A stretch of 64,000 nucleotides of DNA from Clostridiaceae bacterium Marseille-Q4143 (GCA_018228645.1 CP073693.1:2304416-2368415), one strand, 5' to 3'; positions 17,183 to 26,330 are shown, counted from the stretch's first letter. Notes: generated from the letters alone by a model not told the origin. A program made the numbers and translations.

Positions 17183-17896
17183 ATGGAATTACAGAACGTA
17201 AAGAAAACTGCAGTTGGAATATTATTGTTTCTTATTTTGTCTGGCCTGTGCGGGTGCGGAAGCAGACCTGAAGATCCTGTTCTCCCGGAACAGCACAAAC
17301 AGCAGCATCAGCAGGAAATCGAAGAGACTGAGGAAGAACAGAACGAAGAAAAAAACGAAGAAAAAAACGAAGAACGATTTCCGGTGGAGAGTGAAATTGT
17401 GCCGGAGGAAGAAGATTCAGAGGTGTTGTCAGAGTTTGATATAAGAAATAAAGATGTCTGGAAAATGCCAATTTGTGAAGACAGCAGAATCTTGATTAAA
17501 TATATGGATGGTCCACAGCCGGGCAATACAGAATATAAGCCGGCTGATGACTGGTATCATGATATATCCTATTCAGGATTTACACCTGGTGATGAGGATG
17601 TAGAAGTCCTGGATTTTGGAGGTGACGAGATCTATTTTGTTATGGCTAATCCAGAATATGGAGGTTTGAACGTCTATACAGTGGATGGAGTCGGTGTATG
17701 TTGGGACACAAAGGCTGTATTTATCAGGTGCTCCTCAGAATATGATCCTGATTGGAAAGGTTCTGGTGCAAGAGTGACGGTAACCGGTGATCTGGATTTC
17801 CATTATCGTATTAAATACGATCAGCTCACTTATGAGGCACAGTCTGCAGCCGGCGTGCAGGTGCTTATGGAAGACTGGGAGATTCTGGTGCAATAA
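17183..17896 (+). CDS. Hypothetical lipoprotein with an acidic repeat linker
   Basis: A strong GGGAGGAAGA site precedes the ATG. The signal peptide ends in a lipobox at about LCGC (residue 25). A highly charged linker with the repeated unit NEEK (about residues 53-64, encoded by an imperfect 12-base tandem repeat at 17341-17371) leads to a beta-rich domain of about 150 residues with aromatic patches such as DDWYHDISYSGF. I do not recognise the domain. Its 3' end overlaps the convergent hydrolase remnant by 32 bases. Confidence 0.7.
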   Translation: MELQNVKKTAVGILLFLILSGLCGCGSRPEDPVLPEQHKQQHQQEIEETEEEQNEEKNEEKNEERFPVESEIVPEEEDSEVLSEFDIRNKDVWKMPICEDSRILIKYMDGPQPGNTEYKPADDWYHDISYSGFTPGDEDVEVLDFGGDEIYFVMANPEYGGLNVYTVDGVGVCWDTKAVFIRCSSEYDPDWKGSGARVTVTGDLDFHYRIKYDQLTYEAQSAAGVQVLMEDWEILVQ

Positions 17897-18280
17897 GGAA
17901 GGAATGCAGAAAGGAAAGCAGAAGTTCTGTCATCTCATCAGCGGCACCACTTTGTAATTCATGAAACACATCATGGCGGGCATGAGCAATCAGTTTCAGC
18001 TGAACATTGTTCATGCCTGCTTTTTTCATAATCTTTGCAACCGTTTTTACACCTTCACCAAAACTACCGACAGGATCAGCTGCTCCGGAAAGCAGTAACA
18101 CTGGAAACTCTTTCGGAAGGGATGCATAGGCTTCTGGCTGTGCAGTACGCTGCATGGAATCCAGCAGCTGCCAAAACAGACCAGAGGAAATATTGGCCCG
18201 TCGGAGTGGATCGGACATGTAAGCTTCCAGCTCCTGCTCATCAGAGCAGAGCCAGTCGAAATCTGTTCCGGCCGGTTTGA
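17865..18280 (-). pseudogene. Alpha/beta hydrolase (S33 type), C-terminal remnant
   Basis: Reading on the minus strand, the frame gives DFDWLCSDEQELEAY, then MSDPLRRANISSGLFW, PVLLLSGAADPVGSFG with the acid residue, and LIAHARHDVFHEL with the catalytic-type histidine. This is the C-terminal half of a monoglyceride-lipase-like hydrolase of the serine aminopeptidase S33 family. The nucleophile half with GxSxG is missing, because homology stops abruptly at about 18280, where an unrelated plus-strand remnant begins. The gene is therefore not functional. Confidence 0.7.
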
Positions 18281-18424
18281 ATTAAGAGTACCTATGTGCA
18301 GGATACAGTATCAATCTATGGTGTGACAGAAGATGAAATGAAATCTTTGGGTATGAAGTATAAGGCAATTAGGGACGGATATCAGATAAAAATAGAATAT
18401 ACCAAGGGAGATCCCAACTTTTAG
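18281..18424 (+). pseudogene. C-terminal remnant of an unknown protein
   Basis: The frame opens directly at the junction (stop TGA at 18278-18280) and reads KSTYVQDTVSIYGVTEDEM, ending YTKGDPNF before a TAG. There is no start codon with a ribosome binding site. The 47 residues look like a genuine protein end with normal codon use, but I do not recognise the family. Confidence 0.45.
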
Positions 18425-18503
18425 CAAAACTCCAAAACCACAGATACAGATTCACTCGGACTATGATATAATAAAAACAGTTTTTTCACTAAGGAGTGAT
18501 ACT

Positions 18504-20285
18504 TTGAAGAAAATACCAATAAATTTAATTCTGTATACAGCTATGTTTCTTATAGCCGGGATTCTTGTAATATCAGCCAGCCGCCAAAGTCATCAGGCTG
18601 TCATGTCAATCCCCATGCCTGTTCATTTTACAGGCGAGTACAGTCAAAGCGGCGGAGAATGGCAGATGCTTGACGCAAAAACAGATCTGTCTTCTTATAA
18701 CGGGGCTGTAACGCTCCGTGGCAGATTTGATACAGAACTGTTGGAAGGGACAGAAATAAGGTTTTATCTAAACCACATCGGCGTGGATATATACAGGGAC
18801 GGGGAAATCTTATATGAATCAATCCCTGAAAAGATCCCGGATATGTGCGGCAGCACGTGGGTATCGTGGGTGCTTCCGGCAGCATCGCCGGAGGACGTGC
18901 TTGAAATAAGATTGTATAATCCCCACAGTTTTGGGAACAGGGACGCATATAATCAGTTTCTGGATTCCATCTACATTGGTGGTGATGTGGTAATGAAAAA
19001 TTATTTTGAGCGTCAGAGCCTGCCGTATAAGGCAACTAGTATTTTCATTCTTGTGGTTTCCATTGCACTTATCGGAACGGCGGCTGGCTATCGGCTTTTA
19101 CGTCTCCCTGACAACAGCCTGCTGCTAAAGTCCGGACTCATGTCGCTCATGATGGGGGCGTATATGTATCTTGACACAAAGGACATTTTCCTCTGGAGCG
19201 GGCAGCTGGCATTCAATACATATGCCAGACAGCTTACTATGATGGCTGCGGCGTGGCTGATGGGGGCGTGTGTGGCTGAACTGCTGCATGGGAAACGCAG
19301 GAAAATATCGGAAATTGCAGTATATGTGCTGATGCTTAACGATTTTGTTCTTATGGTTGTGTCCCTTGCCGGGGCAAAGAGGATTTATGATACGGGCATT
19401 TATTGGGCAGCGGTGCAGGGAGCTGTCAGCCTGCTTCTGCTCGTTTTGACCGTTATGGAGGTAAAGGACAGCGGGAAGCGTAGGGGACTGATGCAGCCTT
19501 CCGCAATCGTGCTGCTGACCGTGCTGCTGCTTGAGCTTGTTAACTCCTGCACGGGCTGGTGGCGGGGCGGCATCTGCATTAAAATAATATTTACGGTGCT
19601 GTTTGTGTTCCATCTTGTCAGAGCAGCATGGCTGGTGGCGAAGAACCAGCAGGATTCCATCAGGGCGGAAATGCTCAGGGAGGAACTGAAAAACAGCCGC
19701 ATAGTCCTTGCCATGAGCCAGATACGGACGCATTTCGTATTTAATATCCTGAATGCGATCAGTGGTATGTGTGAATATGATCCGCAGAAAGCGGATGAAA
19801 CACTGGTCATGTTCGCCCATTATTTAAGGAGCAACATTAACATTATGGAGGAGGACGAGCCGGAAGCCTTTACAAAATCACTGGAACATCTGGAGAAATA
19901 TGTCTTTCTTGAGCAGGTGCGTTTCGGCGAAAAGATACAGTTTGCAAAAAACATTGAGGCAGATGATTTCAAGATTCCTCCGCTGGTTCTCCAGCCTTTG
20001 GTGGAAAATGCAATCAGGCACGGGCTGCTTCATAAGAAGCAGGGAGGAACCGTCATCCTGCACACATGGGCGGAAAATGGCGACAGCATCATTGAGATTT
20101 CCGATGACGGTGTGGGGTTTGACATGGCAAATGCACCAGGGCAGGAATCTGTCGGAATGAAAAATGTCCGTTTCCGCCTGAAGTATATGGTGGGAGGGAC
20201 AATGGACATAAAAAGCACTCCGGGGCAGGGTACAACAGTAACCATTACGATTCCCGGAAAACATAAAATACAGGATACGGAGTGA
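18504..20285 (+). CDS. LytS/YpdA-type sensor histidine kinase
   Basis: Translation likely starts at TTG (18504), with TAAGGAGTG seven bases upstream. After one N-terminal membrane segment there is an extracytoplasmic domain to about residue 170 (beta-rich, 7TMR-DISMED2-like by position). Six or seven membrane helices follow to about residue 385. The His_kinase domain has QIRTHFVFN with H410 as phospho-acceptor, and the ATPase domain has the N box PLVENAIRHGL and the G box SDDGVGF. The response regulator gene starts four bases downstream. The sensed signal is unknown. Confidence 0.88.
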   Translation: MKKIPINLILYTAMFLIAGILVISASRQSHQAVMSIPMPVHFTGEYSQSGGEWQMLDAKTDLSSYNGAVTLRGRFDTELLEGTEIRFYLNHIGVDIYRDGEILYESIPEKIPDMCGSTWVSWVLPAASPEDVLEIRLYNPHSFGNRDAYNQFLDSIYIGGDVVMKNYFERQSLPYKATSIFILVVSIALIGTAAGYRLLRLPDNSLLLKSGLMSLMMGAYMYLDTKDIFLWSGQLAFNTYARQLTMMAAAWLMGACVAELLHGKRRKISEIAVYVLMLNDFVLMVVSLAGAKRIYDTGIYWAAVQGAVSLLLLVLTVMEVKDSGKRRGLMQPSAIVLLTVLLLELVNSCTGWWRGGICIKIIFTVLFVFHLVRAAWLVAKNQQDSIRAEMLREELKNSRIVLAMSQIRTHFVFNILNAISGMCEYDPQKADETLVMFAHYLRSNINIMEEDEPEAFTKSLEHLEKYVFLEQVRFGEKIQFAKNIEADDFKIPPLVLQPLVENAIRHGLLHKKQGGTVILHTWAENGDSIIEISDDGVGFDMANAPGQESVGMKNVRFRLKYMVGGTMDIKSTPGQGTTVTITIPGKHKIQDTE

Positions 20286-20289
20286 AAAA

Positions 20290-21111
20290 ATGAAAGTAAT
20301 ATGCGTGGATGATGAACAGCCGGCACTTGACACGTTCCGGTCAAAGGCGAAGGGGTTTCCGGAAATCGAAAGCCTCCGTCTGTTTTCGGATTGCGAGGAG
20401 GCAATCCGGTATGCAGGGGAGAACAGGATAGACGCAGCCTTTCTGGACATAGAGATGCCGGATATGGGAGGCATTGAGCTTGCGAGGGAGTTAAAGAAAA
20501 AGGACTGCAACATCAGGATATTTTTTATGACGGCTTTTGAGCAGTATGCACTGGACGCATTTGGTGTGAAGGCACTTGGATATATCATGAAGCCGTACAC
20601 GAAGGAGGAGATCGGGGAAGCGTTGGAAACGGCTGCACTGATGCGCTCCCGTCCCAAAAAGAGGGTGGAAATCGAAACAATACCCAGTTTTACCGTGCAT
20701 GTGGACGGAAAGCGGCTGGCTCTGGGCGGAAAAAAACAGGAGCTGCTTGCCTTGCTGGTGGACAGGGGGGAAGCAGGGCTGACGACCGGGGAAGCCATAG
20801 CCTGTCTGTGGCAGGACAGGTGTGCGGATGAAAAGACGCAGACCTTGTACCGGGTCACTTTCTACCAGCTTATGGACGAGCTTAAGAAAAATGGGATTGA
20901 GGATATTATCGGTTCTGATGAAAAGAGCAAGTATATTGTGAAGGACATGGTGGAATGCGATCTGTACCGCATACTGGACGGGGAGACGGAGGGACTGAAA
21001 AGTTACGGGGGATATTACCTGAAAGAGTATTCGTGGTCGGAAACCAGAAACGGACAGTTAAACAACATGAAAGAAGCCGCAGTTTTTCAAAAACCGGACA
21101 GCAGGATTTAG
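20290..21111 (+). CDS. Response regulator with a winged-helix, SARP-like output
   Basis: The receiver domain (residues 1-120) has the acidic pair DD at 7-8, phospho-acceptor D53 in AAFLDIEMP, T at MTAFE and the lysine in IMKPY. The output region (about 130-235) reads FTVHVDGKRLALGGKKQELL, then LTTGEAIACLW. This is an OmpR-like winged helix in the style of SARP regulators, rather than the LytTR domain usually paired with LytS kinases. It should control genes in response to the kinase just upstream; the targets may be the nearby lipoproteins. A terminator follows. Confidence 0.82.
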   Translation: MKVICVDDEQPALDTFRSKAKGFPEIESLRLFSDCEEAIRYAGENRIDAAFLDIEMPDMGGIELARELKKKDCNIRIFFMTAFEQYALDAFGVKALGYIMKPYTKEEIGEALETAALMRSRPKKRVEIETIPSFTVHVDGKRLALGGKKQELLALLVDRGEAGLTTGEAIACLWQDRCADEKTQTLYRVTFYQLMDELKKNGIEDIIGSDEKSKYIVKDMVECDLYRILDGETEGLKSYGGYYLKEYSWSETRNGQLNNMKEAAVFQKPDSRI

Positions 21112-21132
21112 GAAAGAAGCAACGGCAGATGG

Positions 21133-21235
21133 AAAATCCCGTCTTACCCTTAAAACAGGGCAGGGCGGGATTTTTTTTGACCTTTTTATAAAATTTTATA
21201 AATTATGAAAAAAAATAGTAAATACTTTGTGCAAT
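21133..21235 (+). repeat. 103-bp direct repeat, copy 1, with terminator
   Basis: This copy is nearly identical to 23057-23159 in the same orientation. Its first part is a terminator: AAAATCCCG pairs with CGGGATTTT, followed by T residues (21133-21178). It ends the kinase-regulator operon. The second part is AT-rich and leads into a further block (21227-21293) that is repeated with changes at 22234-22300. That block in the later copy encodes the last residues of the 21441 lipoprotein. Confidence 0.7.
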
Positions 21236-21308
21236 ATTTTGCTGAAACAGGGGGAAAATTAACGGTTTTTTAACGCCGGTTTTTTTATGATTGCCCTGTA
21301 CGGATTAA

Positions 21309-21416
21309 TTGGAAACATACGGCATTTTTCAAAAGCTCATGGGTGAAGCTGAGCGTCTGATTTATGAGGATAAAAGCGGGTATTACCGTATGACCGGCAT
21401 TGACCGGAGAAGATAA
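21309..21416 (+). pseudogene. Short C-terminal remnant of an unknown protein
   Basis: Between stops at 21306-21308 and 21414-21416 the frame reads YGIFQKLMGEAERL and then IYEDKSGYYRMTG. It has no start site and looks like the last 35 residues of a lost gene. The family is not recognised. Confidence 0.35.
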
Positions 21417-21440
21417 TAACATGATGGAAAGGAAGAAAAA

Positions 21441-22271
21441 ATGGTCATGAAGAAAAAGATGTTGTCAGCCTGTAGTATCGGCATGATGCTTTTTGTCCTG
21501 ACTGCCTGCGGCACTAAAACGCAAAGTGTGGAACCGGCAAAAGCAGGAGAAGAAAGTGTCACAGAACAGACAGAAAGCACTGTGCAGGAATCTGATAAAA
21601 AAGAGGAAGCAGATGTTTTGGGATCTTATGAGGAACAGTATGGAGAGGTTTTGGATAAATACTATGCTGCTCTGAGCGAAAAATGGGATGGACAGAAACT
21701 ATCCAGTGAAGGATTAAGCCAGTTAAGCCTCTACTGTCAGGAGGGAAACGCTCTGGAAAATGTCGGATATGCTTTTCTGGACGTAAATGGTGATGGGGTA
21801 TGTGAGCTGATGATCGGAGCCATTCACGGAGATGAATTTGTGAATAAAATGCTCTTTGAATTGTATACCTTAGAAGACGGTGTTCCTGTACAGATTTTTG
21901 CCGGGCAGGAGCGTGACCGTTATTATATCGCCGGACTGGAGGAAGGCGGCTATCTTATTGCAAATGAGGCATCATCGGGAGCTGCAAACAGCGCATGGTT
22001 CTATTATGCCATAGACGGCAAGGAACTTTCAGTTGTTCAGGCAATTCTTTACGATGCGGCAGCATCACCCGCTCAGCCGTGGTATATGGCATACAGCAAG
22101 GACTGGGATATAAGCAGCGCAGAGCCGGTTGAGGAACAGTTTGCAGAGGATCTTATAGAAAGCTATAAAGGCAGATATATGGTGCCGGAGTATCAGAGGT
22201 TTTACAAATATTGCATAAAAAATATGGGAAAATTCGTGCAATATATTTTGCCAAAACAGGGGAAAAATTAA
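21441..22271 (+). CDS. Lipoprotein with a calcium-loop-like motif
   Basis: A GGAAAGGAAG site precedes two possible ATGs (21441 and 21447). The lipobox is LTAC near residue 23. A charged linker reaches residue 60. The folded part begins with YEEQYGEVLDKYYAAL and contains FLDVNGDGVCELMIG, a DxNxDGxxE loop like those in dockerin and FG-GAP proteins, which often bind calcium. The last twelve residues lie in the 22234-22300 copy of a repeat. Surface location is likely; function unknown. Similar lipoproteins are common and multi-copy in Lachnospiraceae. Confidence 0.75.
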   Translation: MVMKKKMLSACSIGMMLFVLTACGTKTQSVEPAKAGEESVTEQTESTVQESDKKEEADVLGSYEEQYGEVLDKYYAALSEKWDGQKLSSEGLSQLSLYCQEGNALENVGYAFLDVNGDGVCELMIGAIHGDEFVNKMLFELYTLEDGVPVQIFAGQERDRYYIAGLEEGGYLIANEASSGAANSAWFYYAIDGKELSVVQAILYDAAASPAQPWYMAYSKDWDISSAEPVEEQFAEDLIESYKGRYMVPEYQRFYKYCIKNMGKFVQYILPKQGKN

Positions 22272-22341
22272 TGGTTTTTTAACGCTGGGCTTTTATGATC
22301 ATATTATTCAGAAAAAATAAAAAGGAAGGGTATGAAAGATT

Positions 22342-23037
22342 ATGAAAAAGAATTTATTCGTTATTATGTTAGTGGGAGCAGTGTTGACCGTAGGTGCAGC
22401 AACCGGATGCGGAGCTTCTGCACCGGATGCAGAAATCGGGGTAAACACGGAAACCGGGACAAATACGGAAGAATCGGAAGCTGTGGTAAAACCATTATAT
22501 CCTTTGGAAACGGCGCAGGATGCCTTGGCTGATGGCGGATATTCGGTTTCATTTACAGCAGATGACCTTATTAAAACAGATGGCGGATATAAATTGACGG
22601 TAGAAGTATATGAATATGACCGTTATGAAATGGAAGCCATAGACAATTTAGCGAACGGTTCCAAAATTCAATTTTGCAACAAAGAAATTACAGTGGATAA
22701 GGTGGAAAAGAATTCCGAAACAGGTTTTATTCAGATTAATGGGGGCATTGAAAATGATGGAATTGAATTGATGGAAGAGGACGGCTTGTATCGTACTGTG
22801 ACCGTTAATGATTATCCGGTTTATTATTCTGTTGGCAAGGTAACGATTCCTTTGTCGGATGATGTGACATTTGAAGATCAGGCAGGTTCTGAACAGGAGT
22901 CAGACCTGCCGATAGTAGAGTTAAAAGACCTGCCGAATGCCATTGAAAATAGTGATATATCGTTTATCTGTAACAATACAGTAATCACGGTCAGACAGGA
23001 ACAGATCGTACAGATTATCAGATATTGGGTTCCGTAA
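22342..23037 (+). CDS. Hypothetical lipoprotein
   Basis: The protein has a signal peptide with lipobox ATGC near residue 23, a threonine- and glutamate-rich linker and a folded part of about 170 residues in three beta-rich segments (GGYKLTVEVYEYDRYEM, GSKIQFCNKEITVDKVE and the terminal region). I do not recognise a family. GGAAGGG lies 11 bases before the ATG. It follows the 21441 lipoprotein by 70 bases and is followed by the second 103-bp repeat with its terminator, so the two may be one transcript. Confidence 0.7.
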   Translation: MKKNLFVIMLVGAVLTVGAATGCGASAPDAEIGVNTETGTNTEESEAVVKPLYPLETAQDALADGGYSVSFTADDLIKTDGGYKLTVEVYEYDRYEMEAIDNLANGSKIQFCNKEITVDKVEKNSETGFIQINGGIENDGIELMEEDGLYRTVTVNDYPVYYSVGKVTIPLSDDVTFEDQAGSEQESDLPIVELKDLPNAIENSDISFICNNTVITVRQEQIVQIIRYWVP

Positions 23038-23056
23038 AACAATTCCATTTGTTATA

Positions 23057-23159
23057 AAAATCCCGTCTTACCATCAAAACAGGGCAGGGCGGGATTTTTT
23101 TTGACCTTTTTATAAAATTTTATAAATTATGAACAAAAATAGTAAATACTTTGTGCAAT
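23057..23159 (+). repeat. 103-bp direct repeat, copy 2, with terminator
   Basis: This copy matches 21133-21235 at nearly every position, with the same stem TCCCG/CGGGA and T tract. Together the two copies bracket the pair of lipoprotein genes. Confidence 0.7.
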
Positions 23160-23194
23160 TTGAAAATAATCGCGTGCAGTTGCTACAATGGTTG

Positions 23195-23284
23195 TTACCG
23201 TTGTATTCTATCTTTGCTCATTGCCTGCAGCTTGTTTTTCTCTTCCTGACTAAGCGAAACTATATATTGCGTATGACGTCCCAT
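23195..23284 (-). pseudogene. IS630-type transposase, N-terminal remnant
   Basis: With AAAAAGGAG upstream, the minus-strand frame reads MGRHTQYIVSLSQEEKNKLQ and stops after 29 residues. MGRxxxYIVxLSxEE is the start of IS630-family transposases. Nothing downstream continues it, so it is a 5' remnant. Between it and the GGDEF gene (23285-23596) I see only a possible extended -10 (TGTGGTATAGT near 23395) and a weak upstream extension of the GGDEF frame. Confidence 0.45.
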
Positions 23285-23596
23285 AAAAAACTCCTTTTTG
23301 ATAAATGAATTTGGATAATTTATGGTAACACACCTTGCATTAGAAATCAGCTTGTCGGCACACTAGTAAAGGTGTATAGAAAATAGATTAACAATGTGGT
23401 ATAGTTTAATTAATAATAAATGAAACGTTTTTTGAAAAATGAAATAATCGAAAGTATTCGTATAAAACAATGCCGATATTGTGATTATGGTGCAGGATCA
23501 TTCTACATAATTTGGAAATCTGAAGATAATGTAGTCGAAGAGATGAGTGGTGGGAACAACCGTTTAGGTACGAATGACAAAGAAATAGAGGAAAAT

Positions 23597-25021
23597 ATGA
23601 AGAAGAGGAAAATTGTAACTTTATCTGTTGTAATAATTGTTATTGCATTACTGCTTGAAGCGATTATTCTGAAATATGTCAATGACAGAAATGCATATGG
23701 AACATCGAAAGTACTTGTTGATCGTGTGATTACTGTGCTTAATAAAAATGATAAGAGCAAGAACGAACTTATTAAATCGTTAAAGGATGATTATATTATA
23801 AGGGCTAAAGCAGTGTCGTATATTATTGATGCCAATCCTGAGATAGAATGTGATGTTGATGAATTGCAGGAAATAGCGAAATTAATGGCGGTTGATGAAA
23901 TACATTTGTTTGATGAGCACGGGTATATTTATAGTGGTTCGGTGCCAAAGTATTTTGGTTATAATTTTTCTTCTGGCGAGCAGATGGGATATTTTAAGCC
24001 AATGCTTGAGAACAAATCGTTGACAATGTGTCAGGATGTTACCCCTAATACTTCGGAAGCAAAGGAAATGATGTATGCGATCACTTGGAATGAGGATGGA
24101 ACGAAGATGATTCAGGTGGGCATTGAGCCCAAAAGACTTCTCGATGCGATAAAGCAGAATACCATTTCTAATGTAGTATCGGGAATGCCAGTATATAAAG
24201 GGATGAGAATTGTTGCGGCAGATGTAGATACACAGACTATCGAGGGTGCTACAGACAGGAGTGAAATAGGAAAAAAACTTGAGGAAATAGGAATACCATC
24301 GGATCGTGTCAGTAGTGATGGTGTAACTGTAATACATATCAAAGTGGATGGAAGCCCTTGCAGATGTATAATTCGTCAGGATGATAAATATATTGTTGCT
24401 GTAACGGTGGAGGATTCATTTTATTTGCAAGGCAGTATTATTGCTATTTGTATAGTTGGTGCCTATATGGTATTAGCATCGTGTTGTATAACATATACAT
24501 TTTCCAAAATTGCAAAAGAAAGATTGGAAAAAGAAAAACTGATATACACATCAAATACAGATGAGCTTACCAGATGTCTTAATAGACATGCATATGAGAA
24601 TGATATAAACAAGCTTAAGATTTGTGATGAGTGGGTGTACATTTCTATAGATTTAAATGGGCTGAAGCGAGTAAATGATACTTATGGTCATGTGGCAGGT
24701 GATGAGCTTATATGTGCAGCGGCTGATTGTATGAAAAATAGTTTTAATGAATATGGAAAGGTTTATAGGATCGGTGGAGATGAGTTTGCTGTTATCATTA
24801 CAGAGGATATAAACGAGTTTGAAAATATGATACATAGATTTAAATCCAACATAACTAACTGGCACGGTGAGTTTGTGGATTCAATGACGGTTTCATATGG
24901 ATGGGTTTTCAGTACAGAGGGAAATTGGGGCAGCATATACGAAATCTCCAAAGCTGCAGATGAGAGAATGTATGAGAGTAAGGAACATTTTTATAACGAA
25001 AGTGGTGTCAATAGAAGATAG
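23597..25021 (+). CDS. Membrane-bound GGDEF diguanylate cyclase
   Basis: The frame opens at 23420, but the ATG at 23597 is preferred: AGAGGAAA precedes it and the first membrane segment (VTLSVVIIVIALLLEAIIL) begins right after it. An extracytoplasmic sensor of about 240 residues follows, then a second membrane segment (IIAICIVGAYMVLASCC) and the GGDEF domain with IGGDEFAVII at about 391-400. The signature is intact, so it probably makes cyclic di-GMP. No RxxD inhibitory site is seen five residues before GGDEF. Codon use is more AT-rich than its neighbours. Confidence 0.88.
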   Translation: MKKRKIVTLSVVIIVIALLLEAIILKYVNDRNAYGTSKVLVDRVITVLNKNDKSKNELIKSLKDDYIIRAKAVSYIIDANPEIECDVDELQEIAKLMAVDEIHLFDEHGYIYSGSVPKYFGYNFSSGEQMGYFKPMLENKSLTMCQDVTPNTSEAKEMMYAITWNEDGTKMIQVGIEPKRLLDAIKQNTISNVVSGMPVYKGMRIVAADVDTQTIEGATDRSEIGKKLEEIGIPSDRVSSDGVTVIHIKVDGSPCRCIIRQDDKYIVAVTVEDSFYLQGSIIAICIVGAYMVLASCCITYTFSKIAKERLEKEKLIYTSNTDELTRCLNRHAYENDINKLKICDEWVYISIDLNGLKRVNDTYGHVAGDELICAAADCMKNSFNEYGKVYRIGGDEFAVIITEDINEFENMIHRFKSNITNWHGEFVDSMTVSYGWVFSTEGNWGSIYEISKAADERMYESKEHFYNESGVNRR

Positions 25022-25093
25022 AATGGTTGAGATTGTATGAAGATGTAGCATAGTTGTATTTACTAAAAAGCAAAAGCAGGAGGAAATAATATT

Positions 25094-25504
25094 GTGCGCG
25101 ATGTACTGCGGGAAGAAAAGAAATTTCTGCTGAATCAGGCAGAAGCATTAAAACTCCGGAATTATCTGTCAAATGTGGTTCATACCGATTTACATAATGG
25201 ACCAGATGGTTACCAGGTACGTTCTTTGTACTTTGATTCTTTGTCAAATCGGGATTTTCAGGAAAAAGAAGATGGTCTGGAGTTAAGAAGGAAGTTTCGT
25301 TTGCGGGTATATAGTCCTGATGCGGATTTTGCACTGTTTGAAATGAAGCAGAAGCAGGGACCATATCAGCGAAAGCGATCATTAAGATTATCCAGAAAGG
25401 AAGCGCAGGCTCTCATTGAGGGTGATTATTCTGTACTTTTAAACAGTGGCAGTGAGTTTGGACAGGAATGCTTTTTACTATGGGTGTTAGGGCCATGGAG
25501 ATGA
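25094..25504 (+). pseudogene. VTC-domain polyphosphate polymerase-like protein, truncated
   Basis: A GTG start after GCAGGAGG gives VRDVLREEKKFLLNQ, then GYQVRSLYFDS and FRLRVYSPDADFALFEMKQK. This is the first half of a bacterial VTC domain, with its basic and acidic tunnel residues. The frame ends at 136 residues with the unrelated tail LLWVLGPWR, whereas the domain needs about 220 or more. The C-terminal strands are missing, so it is probably inactive. Intact relatives usually sit beside CotH or DUF4956 genes, which are absent here. Confidence 0.75.
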
Positions 25505-25598
25505 ACTATATGTCCAACGGCTGTTTTAGTTGTCAATATAGTTGTATTTTACAAATCCATATATTATAATTTGAACATATAGTATATGAGGATATTTT

Positions 25599-26096
25599 AT
25601 GAGAAATGATAAAACAAGACGGCTGGCACTGATGGGACTTTTGACATCCCTTGGTCTGATTGCCGGATATATTGAATTTTTGATTCCCATTCCGCTTGGG
25701 ATACCTGGTGTAAAACCGGGACTTGCCAATATCGTGATCGTATGGGCACTGTACACATTGACTCCAGTGGAAGCACTCTGCGTGAACATGATGCGGATTT
25801 TCCTTTCTGGATTTCTCTTTGGAAACTTGTCCATGATTCTTTATAGTCTCTCAGGTGCTGTGGTCAGTTTTCTTGCTATGCTGCTGGCAAAAAAAAGCGG
25901 TGCATTCAGTATTTATGGTGTGAGTATGATAGGTGGTGTTATGCATAACGTGGGTCAGCTTTTTATGGCCATGCTGGTGCTGGAATCCGTGAATCTCATC
26001 TATTATAGTCCCGTGCTGCTGGCAGCAGGCGTGATTACCGGATTGCTGATCGGCGTGGTATCTGCGGAAGTGAAAAAACGGGTTCCGGAATTATAA
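25599..26096 (+). CDS. Gx transporter family (heptaprenyl diphosphate synthase component I-like) protein
   Basis: The 165-residue membrane protein has five or six hydrophobic segments. It contains IPIPLGIPGVKPGLANI near residue 29 and GGVMHNVGQL near 112, both hallmarks of the Hpre_diP_synt_I/Gx family. The family is annotated as an ECF-S-like or quinone-precursor membrane protein; its substrate is unproven. It stands alone here rather than next to a NusG-domain or FMN transferase gene. Confidence 0.8.
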   Translation: MRNDKTRRLALMGLLTSLGLIAGYIEFLIPIPLGIPGVKPGLANIVIVWALYTLTPVEALCVNMMRIFLSGFLFGNLSMILYSLSGAVVSFLAMLLAKKSGAFSIYGVSMIGGVMHNVGQLFMAMLVLESVNLIYYSPVLLAAGVITGLLIGVVSAEVKKRVPEL

Positions 26097-26330
26097 AATA
26101 ATATTTTACAAAATCTTTATGTGAATTCACCTGATCATGATAGTTCTTAACGGAAATCTTTGGTATTCTATCATCAGCGGAAGGCTCAAATCCTCATACG
26201 GGAAACAGGAGGCGAGCCGGAAGCCCATTCGAAATGCTCTGCAGGAATAAGACGAAAATCCTGTCTTTGTATCTTGTATATCCACATTATTTTCGATACA
26301 ATAAAAGAAAAGCTCATACGGGGGAAAAGT
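26097..26330. other. Leader region of glgB
   Basis: No gene is seen. A promoter at 26274-26302 lies just before the glgB start. The upstream part has short complementary stretches but no clear riboswitch or terminator. Confidence 0.4.
26274..26302 (+). promoter_or_regulatory. Probable glgB promoter
   Basis: TTGTAT and TACAAT are spaced by 17 bases and lie 28 bases before the glgB ATG. The -35 matches the consensus only moderately. Confidence 0.45.

Noticed and set aside
17341..17371. Short tandem repeat considered as a CRISPR-like array
   Set aside because: It is an in-frame 12-base repeat inside a lipoprotein linker, with no spacers.
19878..20858. 326-residue open frame antisense to the kinase and response regulator
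   Set aside because: It spans the junction of two well-supported genes and has low-complexity serine-rich composition.
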